From Heterostelium album PN500 (Eukaryota; Evosea; Eumycetozoa; Acytosteliales; Acytosteliaceae): DNA of 64,000 nucleotides. The translations under genes and the position numbers were made by a program. Below the pieces are notes generated by a model. It was not told the DNA's origin and did not search any database. It saw only the letters and a program-made list of their open reading frames with translations. The DNA is taken from NCBI RefSeq assembly GCF_000004825.1, contig NW_008805065.1, positions 62,001 to 126,000 of the forward strand, given 5' to 3'. The stretch's first letter is position 1; every line of letters begins with the position of its first letter. Below, one piece after another: positions 20,320 through 32,697 of the stretch.

Positions 20320-20512
20320 ATTTAAGTAATGTTGGTATTGTTTTTAAAGTGTTGGCATCGAACAATAGATATTTATCTCTGTGATCAAACCTTCTCTTGC
20401 AAGCTAAACTGAAACAAACTCTGTCAATATTAGAATGAATATTATTAACTATTATTCCCTATCAATATAAAAGGAAAACAATATTATTATTCTTATTAAT
20501 ATCTGATAACAT
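20320..20512 (-). pseudogene. F-box exon fragment
   Basis: Minus-strand copy of exon 1 of the family. IDRVCFSLACKRRFDHRDKY and LLFDANTLKTIPTLL are readable, preceded by stop codons in the F-box first helix. It lies about 400 bp upstream, in family orientation, of the middle fragment, as expected for one decayed gene. Confidence 0.75.
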
Positions 20513-20774
20513 TTTATTATATAAATACTAATGATGTAATATTATATTGATTAAGTGAAATGAATTTTTAATTGATAGAGAATTTATTAAATCTCTTTTT
20601 TTTTTTTGACTCAATTATTTATAATTTACTTTTTTGGGATAATCCACAATTGTAATTATAGAAAAATATACAAGAAAGTTTAAAACTAATGGCTCTGTTG
20701 GTTATAATATTTGTTGATTTTGATAAATTAAATTTATATATTTGTATTGTATTGTTTTTTTATTGTTATTTTAT

Positions 20775-23700
20775 TTATAAATAAAGTGAACCAGCGAATG
20801 GAATATCTCTCTTGATCTTTACTATTGCGCTTGAGAATTTAACTTCCAAATCGTTGTTTCCAATTGATTTCGATGCAACTACCATTTGTCTGAGGAGTTC
20901 GTCGAGTCTTCTGATGGAACGGATGATGTTACCTTCGAATGTTTCAGTCATCTTACAGATCTCGGCAAACGAAGCACCGTTTGCCCAGGCGAATGCGACA
21001 TCCATGAAATGTGGATTGAATCGATTGAGATACTCTTTCTCATCGATGGTGAGTTTGCACTCCTGTGAAACTTGGACGATACGTCGAGCGGTGTCCTGTA
21101 TGCTTCTAAAGAGTGGAGCGAGATCCGGCTTGATCTTGGCGTTGTTGACGTCGCCACCACCCTCCGATTGGAATACGAAAACTGAGAATACCGCCACACA
21201 CTGCTCCACCGTGAGATCGTTGAACAAACCCATGAACAAAAGCTCACTGATTACCAGTTCGTCACCGGCTGAGATCTCACTGGCGACACGACCTTTCACC
21301 TGAACGACATCCTCCGCATTGATGTAATCCAAACGCTTCAAGATTCTCTTCATAGCACGAAGATCATCCTTTAAAATAATTTCATCGCCCTCTCTAATCT
21401 TCTTTCGCAACAATTTCACCTCCTTGTCGATTTCATTCTTTTTCTGGAGTTGTTCGGTACGCTCCTCGATGTCGGAATCTTTGAATCCCGCTGTTCCAAC
21501 AAGACGTGCTTCCAGTGTTTCGATCTTTCTTATCAGTTTCTTAAAGTTGGCGTCGGTAATTCTCATGTCTTCGATTGGGTCGATCAGCGGTAGTCCTCCC
21601 TCCTTCTTGAAACGGTTGTCGGCTTCTCTCAGCATCTTGTAGACATGTGGCTTGAGATCGTTCGGTGACAGATCCTTCTTGATATTCAAACACACCGAAG
21701 TGATTCCGTCAAACAACTTTATGGAGACTGGGATGATTTGTGGTTCACCGGTTTCGTTGGCTGGACACGGCTTTGGAGTGGCAATGCTGGTGGCGTCGGT
21801 ATTCAACAGCATGTCTGTGACAATCTCAAATGTTTGATCGGAAACACCTTGTTTCACGGACCTTCTGTAGAAATTCAAAACGACACCGTATCCCCAATCG
21901 AGATTCTCGTCACGCACACGAACAATTCTTCCGGGTTGGAGGTAGGGCTGCACATAAGATGGTTGATTAATGAAATCGCGCATTCCATCTTTGAGCTTGG
22001 CAAGTTGCAATCGAAGATTCAGATACTCCTGAACGACCTGCTCGTCTTTGATAACGATCGTTGTCTTTTCTTTTTCCAGCTGTGTGATCTTCTGGTTGAG
22101 TTGTGGGATGAGCGATTCCTGTTGGTATTGATGGAACGATCGCTTCAGCAGTGATTCAGGATCGATGTCTTCGACACGCATCATATTCAACAACATGGAG
22201 TAACCGATCCAGAAGGAACTGGTCAAACGATCGGCTTGACCCTTAACCATTCCCTTGGCAACGACCGGCTCCATCTTTTCGTCGACCATCATAATAACGA
22301 TACCACGCTCGTCCAGACCACGACGACCGGCACGACCAGACATCTGGATATACTCACCACCCGTTACCCAACGTTGTGATTCACCATCGAATTTTCTGAC
22401 ACTGGTAAAGATAACTGTTTTCGCAGGCATGTTCAAACCAATGGAGAATGTCTCCGTTGCAAACAACGCCTTGATATATCCGTACTGGAAGAGAATCTCA
22501 ATGATCTCCTTGAGAATAGGGAGCAGTCCAGCATGATGAATTCCAATGCCACGCTTCAACAACGGCAAGATATTGACGACGGCAGTCAAGTTCTTGTCGC
22601 TATCGGACAGCGAATCGATAGCATTCGAAAAGATCGTTTCAATCGCCTTCTTCTCTTCGTCGTTATTGAAATCCAACTTTGACATCTGCAGTGCATAAAA
22701 CTCACAGTCCTTCTTGCTGAAACTGAATACAATTACGGGCTGATAGTTTCTCTCCATAATCATCTTTACGATCTTGTAGCAGTCGGACTGTCCTTTCTGC
22801 ATACGCTTCTTCTTGCCAAGCTCGGTCTGTGCCAAGCCAGACAGCGACTTTAGGAAGTTCTCCTCTTTGAACGTGCCTTTTTCGTCGACCACCAAATGCA
22901 GACCGTCGCCACCCGACGGGAAGATATAGTGTTGCAGTGGAATCGGACGATACTCTGTGTAGACGACGTGACACGGCTGCTTGTGAATCTTGGCAATCCA
23001 CGCAGCAAACTCCTTGGCGTTCGGGATGGTAGCAGAGAGGAACACAAACTTGACGGTGTCCGGCAGCAGAATAATGGTTTCCTCCCAGACGACACCTCTC
23101 TCTTTGTCACGCAAGTAGTGAATCTCATCGAAAATCACCCATGCAACTTCACGCATCAACTCGGAACCACGATACAACATCGATCTGAGAATCTCTGTTG
23201 TCATAACCAAACACGATGCATTCGGATTGATAGTGATATCACCAGTCATCAAACCAACATCTTGGAACGTATCATTGAGATCACGATACTTCTGATTACT
23301 CAGTGCTTTAATTGGTGATGTATAAATAACTCTTTGTCCTTCTCTTAGAGCGACTGCAATTGAATATCTAAATAATACAAATATTTGTTATATATGAAAA
23401 TTAGTAAAGTTATTATTAATTACTTTCAAATTTTAATGATACCGCGGTTAACTAAGTTACCGCTCACGGAAACTGAAAAGTTTATATGGCGCCACTCCAA
23501 ATTCCGTCGGTAACTGAAAATTAATATGGGCGGTAACTGAGTTACCGGTACCATTAAAATTTGAAATCTTTAAGGTTATTATCATGATACTAACTCTGCT
23601 ACTACTGTTTTACCTGCAGATGTATGTGCAGATACTAAAACAGACTCTTTTCTTTCGATACATGCTACAGAGGTCGCTTGGAACGGATCTAGTTTGAATG

Positions 23701-24302
23701 GATAGGTACGTGCTGGCTTGACTGGTTCCTTTGGATTATAAAGATCTGGATCGTTATCAATGTAATCTGGTGGTAACAATACTTCATGCGTACATGTTTT
23801 AGGTAATGAAAATGTTGTTAAATCTGTTGATGTTGATGTTGAAGTAGTCGTTGTTGTTGTTGTTGTTTCATTATCATCATTATTATTGTTATTATTATTA
23901 TTGTTATTTTGTTCACCAGTTGTTGCAGCAGCAGTAGCAGAAGCTCTTAATTCATTCAATGTATTATCTGTTTTCTTTGAGTTGATAGAGATGTCTGCTT
24001 CACGACCTATACTATCGGCAGCACGTTGTTTCTTTGATTGCTGTACTTCACGATCCAACTGTGCTGTATTTACATTCGATACTGTATCACCTAATTTATT
24101 TCCACTTGGTTTCTCCCATTTACCATTTCTAATTGTTAATGTGAATAACAATCATTGTTAATTAGTTAATTAAGTTCATTGTATTCGATCAAACATTGTG
24201 TTGTGTTACATACTCTTTTTCATCATCTCTTTCTCTTTGTCTTTTGGTATATTTAGAATTTGCTTGTGTTGGTGCATCAAACACTGAGAATAGCTCATCC
24301 AT
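20775..24302 (-). CDS. mtr4: exosome RNA helicase Mtr4 (Ski2-like)
   Basis: The nuclear RNA helicase of the TRAMP/NEXT type that feeds substrates to the exosome. Three exons are read: 24302-24214, 24128-23595 and 23367-20775, giving about 1071 aa against 1042 in human. The Met at 24302 starts [18 protein letters not shown]; an Asn/Thr tract follows. Helicase motifs are YPFKLDPFQ (Q-type), AHTSAGKT (Walker A), [20 protein letters not shown] (box II), FLSATIPN and [10 protein letters not shown]. An arch/KOW segment follows ([19 protein letters not shown]), then the helical C-terminal DSHCT domain and the conserved end [11 protein letters not shown]. Intron 2 (donor GTTAGT) holds a hairpin element. 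Confidence 0.95.
23424..23566. mobile_element. MITE-like inverted-repeat element in mtr4 intron 2
   Basis: A 143-bp element bounded by near-perfect inverted repeats. TTTCAAATTTTAATG opens it and CATTAAAATTTGAAA closes it; the arms continue inward (TACCGCGGTTAACTAAGTTACCGC against TACCGGTAACTCAGTTACCGC) to about 37-40 bp. The centre contains further GGTAACT/GGAAACTGAAAA units and a GGCGCC. It is richer in G+C than the surrounding intron and fills about 60% of it, away from the splice sites. It resembles a non-autonomous DNA transposon (MITE). No clear target-site duplication was seen. Confidence 0.7.
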
Positions 24303-24768
24303 CTCTATTCTATAACTATCTAACTAATTAACTAATAAATAAATATCTATATATATATTAAATTATGAAAAAGAACAGAAAAAAAATAAAACAATTAAAT
24401 TAAGACTGTCGTTCGGTTTTATTTTTTTAAAATATTTTGCACAATTTTTTTCTTTTTTTTTTTTTTTGATTATCTCTTTTTATCTCTTCCTTCTTGACAT
24501 CATTTACATAGATGAAAAATATTTCTACAATTTTAAACATTTATCGTTTTTTTGTCAAAAGACTTAAGTTACTGAATACATAACTAAACACAATTGTTTA
24601 TTCAATTGCGAAATAAATTATAATATAATATATTATTATGCATAAATAAATCGGATTTTATTTGTAGGTTTATTTTTTTTTTTTTGTTTTTTTGTATTGA
24701 TACTATAGTTTTGTAATATTAAGTGGTTATTTGATTTGCCGTGCATGTCACTAATAATAATACAATTT
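24303..24768. other. mtr4 upstream region
   Basis: AT-rich DNA directly upstream of the mtr4 start, with A/T runs and no recognisable gene. Confidence 0.4.
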
Positions 24769-24900
24769 TCAGACGAAACGGAATGAAAATTGATTAAATT
24801 TTAGAAGAGATCCAACCAATTTGTCTTCACCAATCCCAGATCTTGTTTGTTTGTTGTCATAGTAGGAATTACGTTGTGTGGTGGGCGGTGGTGGTTGCAA
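24769..24900 (-). CDS. candidate terminal exon, unknown protein
   Basis: After an acceptor-like GAAAAGTAG the frame reads LQPPPPTTQRNSYYDNKQTR, SGIGEDKLVGSLLKFNQFSF, RFV and a TGA stop. The sequence is coding-like and all other frames close. It may be the last exon of a minus-strand gene whose earlier exons lie at 25.1-27.4 kb. No family is recognised and the splice partner was not fixed. Confidence 0.3.
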   Translation of the reverse strand: MQPPPPTTQRNSYYDNKQTRSGIGEDKLVGSLLKFNQFSFRFV

Positions 24901-25126
24901 CTACTTTTCCAAAGACCATTTCAATCGATGAAATCCTATTCTTTCTTTATAACACAGTGGTGTGTATAGAAAGAGAAGAAATCGAAATGAATTTGAAATT
25001 TAAACAGTGTGTTGTGATAATATTAAATTTGTTTTGTTTTGGATTGTAATGTTATGTTTGATTGTTGTTTGTTGTTGATGATGTTCGATCATTTTTTGAA
25101 AATTAATTTACATAGGAATATGAATT

Positions 25127-25291
25127 CTATAGAGGGATTTGACTGAATTTGCTTCGGTTGTTGTCTTCCGGTTTGGTGCCCACAGGTGAATCGCCAGATG
25201 AACTTGGACTTGTACTTGTATTGGTTGCCACAGTATTTACTCTTGGTCTTACAAAATGAAATTTATATCTCTTTACAACTAGTAATGTCAT
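25127..25291 (-). CDS. candidate small ORF or exon, 54 aa
   Basis: ATG to TAG: MTLLVVKRYKFHFVRPRVNT, then VATNTSTSPSSSGDSPVGTK and PEDNNRSKFSQIPL. Codon choice and the Ser/Thr/Pro/Asn composition look like dictyostelid coding sequence. It could be a small gene or an internal exon of a larger minus-strand gene. The family is unknown. Confidence 0.3.
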   Translation of the reverse strand: MTLLVVKRYKFHFVRPRVNTVATNTSTSPSSSGDSPVGTKPEDNNRSKFSQIPL

Positions 25292-26120
25292 TTTTCTATA
25301 GAGGTAGTTTAAGTTTTAATATAAATATAAAAGTATTAATATCTATTAAAATAATTTATTTGGTTGGTTGGTTGATTGGTTATTTTATAATTTGTAAAAT
25401 GAAATGATGATGATAATGATTTATCTATTTATACTTACTTTACTTTATTAATGTTTTACAATAAATTTATAATATATTATATGTGTGCTGATTGATTTAT
25501 GTCAGTTGGGTCAATATATTGATTGTCTTGTCTGATTTTATTTAAAATTAAATAGAGAAATGTTCGGAAATATTTAGATTGATAGATTTCACTTGATGTG
25601 ATATGATTTAATTTGATTTGGAATGATTTTGGTATGATTTGGAATGATATTATATGATAATAAATAATAAATGTTTCGGAAAGATTTGAATTTAATCAGA
25701 AGATAGATAAGATTAAGAATTCTAAAGAAGATTAATTTAAATTGTTTTATTTTGTTTTTAATTAGTGATTTAGGAAAATAATGTTTTTAAAATAGATTTA
25801 AATGAAATAGAAAGGTTTGAACTGATTGAAAATTTAATTAGAATGAATTGATGATTGATTTTTCGATTTATTTATATAATTTGTTTAATTTTATATTGCT
25901 GATTGTTGTTGTTGTTGATGTTGTTGTTGCTTTTGTTTGTTTTTTAAATGATTTCCTAAAGGGAAAGAGCAAAGCTTTCTTATTTTCATGTTGTGTTGAT
26001 GTGTTGTTGTTGTTGTTGTTGCACATATCTTTAACACAACACTACCACTACCACCACAATTTCCTTATCATATCTATTGTTTAATATAGTAGTTTATTTA
26101 TAACAACATCAACCCAAACC

Positions 26121-26262
26121 ACAAAGTGTGAATGAAATACATACACACTCACACAGACATTTAAATCATCTGATGATTTTGATATTAAAAACAAAATTTA
26201 TTATTATTGACCACCATCACACATTCACACTTAAATTAAAAACACACCACTCACTACTCACG
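26121..26262 (-). promoter_or_regulatory. cluster of TG-rich (G-box-like) stretches
   Basis: The plus strand is rich in CACAC/ACCAC words; on the minus strand this gives several GTGTGAGTGTG and GTGATGGTGG type boxes within 140 bp. This resembles GBF-type developmental G-box clusters upstream of a minus-strand gene. It is compositional evidence only. Confidence 0.2.
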
Positions 26263-26928
26263 ATTTCCATTTTTGTTAAAGTAGAAAAAAAAAACACCTT
26301 TACAAAAGTAAAAGGCACAATCAGCTTAAATTTTAATTAATTAACACATCATGTATTATTTATATCAATACCAGTACAGGGTAGGTATTTTTGACAACAA
26401 TTGATGGTTGATCTGATCAATTTCAAATCAAGTCACTCAAGTAAGTACGATCATATCATTTGAGTATTGGTGGGTAGTAGCTGATAGTTTTAGTTATTGT
26501 TTATTCCTTCGCCAACAAACAGACTGATATAAATCATTGTTGTTGTTGTTGTTGTTATTGTTTTATTTTGTGTTTGTGTTATTTTTTTTATTTATTATTA
26601 ACGAGTTGGTCACTCCATGTATGTGTGGTGTGTGAATTGGTGTTATTTTGTTGTCTATAGATGATGATAAGTTGTTTATTGATGTTTGATTTTAAACACA
26701 AATCCTATTTATATTTGAAAGTGAAATTAATAGGAAGTAAAGAACTAAAGTTTATGATATAAAAGGAATTAATGCTGGATAGAAATTTTAAAGCAAAATT
26801 TTGTTTGTCAATCACTCGATTGATCATTTTTTTGCATTTAAATGGCTGTAAGGTTAAAGAACTGTTACTAAATCAACAAGATTTGTTTTGTTATGTATCA
26901 ATCAAACCACCCTAACAGTCAGACTAAC

Positions 26929-27378
26929 TTATTTAAAATTTGAGTTTATTGAAGTTGAGTTGTTTGCTGTTTGTTTATTTTGTTGTTGTTGTTGTTGTGA
27001 TACCAACAACCACTCTTGGTGTACTTACATACATATACATATATATTCAAATTGCTACGAAAAATAAATTTTAAAATGAGGGAGAAATTAAATTTAAGTG
27101 TGATTGAATTGTAGATAACAAGTAGTGTTAATGTGTTAGAATACGGTAATGATGTTAATCTTACCACAAACTCTTTTTGTGTGTTGGTTGATTAACAATC
27201 GATAATTTAACTGTTTGTTTAATGTATTATCAATAATCTCATAAAACGTGTGTAAGTTGAATTTATCTACTTTTTTCTTTACTGTGTTGTATTGATTGCT
27301 AAACCATGTGAAGTGAGAGATGTGCAGTGAGCAATGTGAAAGTGAAATGACCTTGGGTGTGATGTGGGGACCACTCAT
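26929..27378 (-). CDS. candidate two-exon gene, about 102 aa
   Basis: ATG at 27378 begins MSGPHITPKVISLSHCSLHI and continues open for 71 codons. A donor (G/GTAAGATT) at 27164 and an AAG acceptor near 27024 would join it to VHQEWLLVSQQQQQQNKQTA and NNSTSINSNFK, then a stop at 26929. The Gln/Asn tract is typical of the group. The acceptor is weak and a better one nearby gives a stop. The region could instead be 5' exons of the gene ending at 24769. Confidence 0.25.
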
Positions 27379-28904
27379 TGTGTGTTAGTATTTATTGTAG
27401 AGTAAATTTTAACATATACACATACATTTATATACATATACATATAATATACATATATTTGTATTTTAAAACAAAATAATAATATGTAAATATATAATTT
27501 TATTGATCGTACACATGAAAACTAAACACTTATTACTTTTTGATCAAAAGTAACATGTTACTTTATTTTTTCCAAAGGTCACCATATTATTATGTTAAAT
27601 AATTATAAGAGGAAGGTTTATGGTTACCGGCAAAATTTATGTTGGAGAGATTGAAGGAAAGGATGAAGTTAACCTTATATCAACACTCTCAGAGTGTTTA
27701 TTGTTTTTTTATGTCTGTTCAATATCTAAAGTTTGAGAGTATGCTATACCAAACTTGCCAAATGTGGTTTATTACATATCAAATCATATCATACAAACAC
27801 AATTCATGAATACCAATAAGTATGTATACATTGTTATTTGATGTTGTTTTTATAAATGAATATATATATTAATTGTCATTGTCAGCAATGTTAGACCAAT
27901 CTACTTAAAAAGAGGGAGTTTTTCTTTTTTATCTATATAATATGAACTGACATTTTGGATAGCAAAACAAACAAAAAGGTTTATCTTTCCAAATTTTAAA
28001 AGTTATTATTACCAAAAATAACCAACAAAAAAACCTTGATAAACAAAATTATACAATGAAATTAATTTTAAAAATATATTTATATAAATAAAGAAATTCC
28101 GATTGTTTTACAACTTGGTTAAAAAAAAAAAGTTTAAAATTGGTAACAAATAATTATTACAATTGACCAATCAAAGAGAAACTTTTAAATTAAAGTAAAG
28201 AGCATTTAGTGAATCTTCCACTTCCATTTTAAGAAATATTTACATATATATACATATATATATTAATTGTGGTTATTTTTTTGTTGATTTAAAAATATAT
28301 ACCATTTGGTTAATGGGTTACTTTCTATTTAAAATACCCAACAAATTTAGATGTTCGGTTTGATTGTTTAGGTGACTTGTTTGAGATTTTTGGGTGAACT
28401 ACCGTTTTTGGTAATACAATGATTTTTGATTATTATTATAACAATCAAATTTGATACATTCATTCTATTTATAGTTCAACAACACAACAACAACATTTGG
28501 TATTGTAATTTATTATTTTTTGATAGATAAGGGATTAGTGTTAATTTAATATTCGGAACTGAGAATGAGAATTGAGAATGTGTGATGAATTGTGAATTAG
28601 TGTTATTGCACAATATGTTATTGTTCAATTTATAACTTTAACAATAGTGAATATAATATATAATATATATTATATCTTCTATGATTATAAAAATGATATT
28701 GCTATGAGATAAATGATCATTATAAAAATAAAATAAAATCAAAAAACGAAAAATATCAAAAAAAAAAAAAATTAAAATTAAAATTAAAATTGTCAAAAAA
28801 ACGACAACTAATTAATTACAAATGTTAAGGAACGAATTTTTGATCACCTAATATATTACATTGTTATATCTATAAATAATATATTTATATTTATAGATAT
28901 AAAG

Positions 28905-31900
28905 ATGAATCATCTTTTAAGATCAACAAAAACAACATCATATAATATCTCTAAATTACCAATAAATTTGGTAAACAATATATTAAAACAATCATCATCA
29001 TCAACATCATCATCATCATCGTTAATAAAAGAAGATGGTTGTAAGCAACAACAAAAACAAAGATTAAATATAATAAGTTCTACATTTAATAATCATTCAT
29101 TTAGTAATTTTAATAACTATAATAGAATCATTAGAGCTTTCAATGAAAATGATAATAATAGTTTAAAAAGATATAACTATTCTACATTAAATAATAATAA
29201 TAATAATTTTGATAATAACAATAACAATAATAATAATAATCACTCTACACAACAACAACAACATTATCCACCACAACAAACATTAAAACAAAAATATAAA
29301 CAAAGCACATCGAATGATATAACTGATGGTTTTGAAGAGCTTTCAAGTAAACATGTTTTTAGAATATTGGAAACAGAATATAATAATAATCAATGTGAAT
29401 TGTAAGTTTGTTTTGTTAAATAACTAAATTAATTAGTGTTGATATCAAATATATTAATATAAATAAACTATTAGTTTAATTGCATATTTAAATGCAATCA
29501 AGAATTCAAATCAATCGATTTTCTTGGATATCTATGAGTGGGTGTCAAAGAGACAAGTGAAATCAGTGAGTGTTTTCAATATTTTCTTGGAGTATTTCTC
29601 GAAGCGACCACAGGACAATATCAACGTGGAGTCGATCGTTGAGTTGATGGAGAGCATCGGTGTCAGCTACGATATCAATACGGTGCATGTCTTGATGACT
29701 TACTATGCCGCTGCCAACGAGACAGACTCCATGTTGAAGTTGTTCGAGCAACTCTCGGACACCGATCGTTTCACTCCCAACGAAGAGACAATTCCATTGT
29801 TGATCAGGTGTTTCGGTGGCAACGTTGACGCGTCGATGCAGCAGACGCTCCAACGCTGTTTCTACTTTATGCTGCGACGTCCTCAGCTGCGAACCACCGT
29901 CAATTTCAACTTGTTCATTGCCAACTCGATGGCACTGAAAGACACTCACCAAGTGAAGTACATCTACAACAAGATGACAGAGTACAACGTGCAGGCAACC
30001 ATCGATACCTACTACCTGTTGGTATCGATGTACGGCCAGATGGGACGATTCGAAACCGCCAGTATGATTATCCGGCGCGTTCCACACCAGCTCGGACACG
30101 TCGATACGCTGTACGCTTCGATCTTCAAGTCGTACATCGATCACGGACAATGCGATCGTGCCGTCAAATACTTTTCAAAGCTGCTCAGTCGTGTCAGGGA
30201 TCTCGCCAAACCAGAGCCGTTGGGTGTGCTCGTGCACGGACTGCTCGTCAACAATATGGATCGTGAGTTGGATGTGCTGATCGAGCGTCTCAAGGACACA
30301 AACCTCATGGCACTTGGTACCTACAACGTCATTCTCAAACAACTCAGTTTGCTGAGAAGCAAGGAAGCGTATCTCGACGTGTATTGCAAGATGATCGAAA
30401 CGATTCGTCCGTCGTTCCTGACATTCAAATCGCTGATCAACGTCGCCATTGCCAGCGAGGATGTTCAGGGTTGCAAAATCCTCGAGCAACAGATCTTGGG
30501 TGAGCTGGCCGAGTTCAAAGTGGGACTGTTCAGAGACATTGTTAAATTCTATTTCCAACATCGCGACTTTGAGTCACTCGACGATACGATAGACTATATT
30601 TTCACTGCCGGTCACTCCGTACCGAATGGAGTCAACCATATCTTTGTACACTTTGAAATCGAGGAGAATCAGGAACTCGTGGAATATCTGATTGGCAAGA
30701 TGTCACAGTACAACACAGCGTTCCAATCGATCCATATCACCAAGATCATTCAGCTTCTGCTGGTGACCGGAAACTATCAGAAAGCATTGAAATGGCTGGA
30801 ACTCAGAGAATCGCATTTCGGTATACATCTGGATAGTTTTGCTATTCTGCCGTTCTACTATTTCCACAAGTTGCGTGGGGAGTACGACCTGTGCAACTAC
30901 TGGCGCGCCAAGGCCAACGAGAAAGGAATCGACCTCGACGTTCCACAGATGTTTGAAACCTACTTCCGTTTAAATTTAAATCGCGACGGTTCCTTTATCG
31001 ATTGGAACAAACACACCGAGGGAGAAACATTCGAGGAGATCTACGAGCGTGTAAACAAACCTGAGCACCTCTATCTCAAGAACCACAAGCATTCGGTTCT
31101 CGACCGTCAATTCGCCTCGAAAATTCAAGAGAACTCTGATGTTCCTCATGTCAATGTATCGATTGAATCGATTGCATTCTATAAAGAACCAAGAAAGCAT
31201 AACTCCAATCATTTTAAACAAACTGAAGAGTTTATACTTCAAGAAACAACAGCAGCAGCAGCAGCAACAGCCAGTCAACAAAATAATAAAAGTGGAAATA
31301 TCAACAACAACAACAACAACAGCAATAATAACAACAACAACAATTCACTATTTGATATTTCAAATGTTGGATCAGCAACTAATTCAAGTGAGTTTAGTAC
31401 AACAGATATTGGAACTCAGACACTGGTACATGTTGACTTTGCCAGTAGAATAACATATCTTTTGAATGAGTCACAAAAGGAAGTTGCTCTGGCCGAGACA
31501 GACCAGCGTGATGATGGTGGACAATTCGTTGGCGAGTTTGTCTATGTCACTCTGATAAACTACCTACTGAAAGAACAAGACGAACCCAACGTCAGAAAAT
31601 ACTATAAGCGCATGTTGGACAAACAATTCAATCCACCTTCGAGTCTCACGCTAAAAGTTTTCAAATTGAATGAACAACTTGGAACTCTCGATGAATTTTT
31701 GGCATCGTTCAGCAACGACTTGCGAAAGAGCTACATTGAGGAGAAGTACATGTCGTTCCTGTTGTCACATGACTTTGCCAGGGGATTGCGTCGACTCCAA
31801 GAGAGTGGTCGTGAGGAACTGTTGTTCTTCAACCAAGACTACAAGAACTCACTCACACTCGGCTACCTAAAGAACGGTAGCATCACAATGGCAGAGGCAA

Positions 31901-32112
31901 CCATCCAAACGATCATTCGAAGCAAATACAATTTACAGCCTATGGTTATTAGCGAATATATCAACGAAGCAAACAAATCTTTGGATCAAACAACCTCACT
32001 ACAACCAATCAATCCAACCACACCAATTTCAATCAATCACTATTTACAATCTCGTTTCATAACTCCTCCACCAGAATTAGATGCCTTGATAAAGAAATTA
32101 AAAATACAATAA
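28905..32112 (+). CDS. mitochondrial-type PPR-repeat protein (1044 aa)
   Basis: A pentatricopeptide-repeat RNA-binding protein, probably acting on organelle transcripts. Exons are 28905-29401 and 29475-32112 (intron GTAAGT...TTAG, phase 2). The N-terminus (MNHLLRSTKTTSYNISKLPI) is basic and lacks acidic residues, as a mitochondrial leader would. Ser, Asn and Gln tracts follow to about residue 140. PPR helix pairs lie from about residue 190 to 560, for example TYYLLVSMYGQMGRFETASM, LYASIFKSYIDHGQCDRAVK and FKSLINVAIASEDVQGCKIL, with more after a second low-complexity insert (poly-Ala/Asn at about residues 765-810). The middle of the gene is notably GC-rich. Its specific RNA target is unknown. 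Confidence 0.8.
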
Positions 32113-32159
32113 ACTTTATTATATATGAAAGAATTTCTTTTTGTGAATATATTTAATTC

Positions 32160-32415
32160 CTAACGATTATTATTATTATTGTTATTGTGACTATTGTATT
32201 ATTTTATAAACAGATGTTAAATTATTGAATGAAAATTGTTTTAATAATTTTACTTACTCTTGAACATGGGCATCAGGATAAAGGTTAGCATTCAAACATC
32301 GAGTACTGATTTCAAACAATCTATCACTATTGTTTGATGCAAGGTTAAAGATTTCTTCCCAGACATACTGAACTGACTCTGGGATTGGTTTTCTGTTTTC
32401 ATTTTGATTCTCCAT
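32160..32415 (-). CDS. small two-exon gene, 62 aa
   Basis: Exon 1 (32415-32258) reads MENQNENRKPIPESVQYVWE, then EIFNLASNNSDRLFEISTRC and LNANLYPDAHVQ. The intron (GTAAGT...ACAATAG) leads to exon 2 (32190-32160), which adds DHN, an Asn run, R and a stop. Without splicing it would stop directly after VQE. The first exon has strong coding character. No family is recognised. It lies tail-to-tail with the PPR gene and 283 bp downstream of the BRCT gene on the same strand. Confidence 0.5.
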
Positions 32416-32697
32416 TTCAATTTAATGAAGAAAATCCTTTCTATTTGATTTATTCTCTTGAAAAACAGAAAAAAATTTAACATTTAAAAGGTAAAAAATT
32501 AATTTTAATATTAAATATATCTTTTACTAATATGATTAGAATACTTATCATAAAAAATTAATATAACTTGACACTTTCATGATTGGTATAATAAAGCTAA
32601 TACCATTTTTGTAAAATAAAGATTCACTAGTTTTAACTAAAGCATTTAAATTCATTTTATTTGTATAATAAATGATATCATACCATCCATTCACTTT

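Larger units (their letters stand above)
25292..28904. other. large gene-poor region
   Basis: Apart from the candidate exons listed, I see G/T-rich and A/C-rich blocks, (TTG)n runs, a degenerate GATTTGGAATGATT tandem repeat near 25610-25660 and TATA/ACAT microsatellites near 27410-27470. Short plus-strand starts at 26404 (12 codons, then GTAAGT) and 27621 (38 codons) could not be extended. The length is unusual for this gene-dense genome. Confidence 0.4.

Noticed and set aside
25842-26072. Minus-strand open stretch with Asn/Thr runs (MCNNNNNNTSTQHENKK)
   Set aside because: CAA/ACA repeats in non-coding DNA give the same picture; no start context or splice partner could be supported.
27621-27737. 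38-codon plus-strand ORF starting MVTGKIYVGEIEGKDEVN
   Set aside because: The start looks plausible but it is short, isolated and cannot be extended by splicing.
29563-30561. Minus-strand open frames of 128-195 codons inside the PPR gene
   Set aside because: Shadows of the GC-rich PPR coding region.
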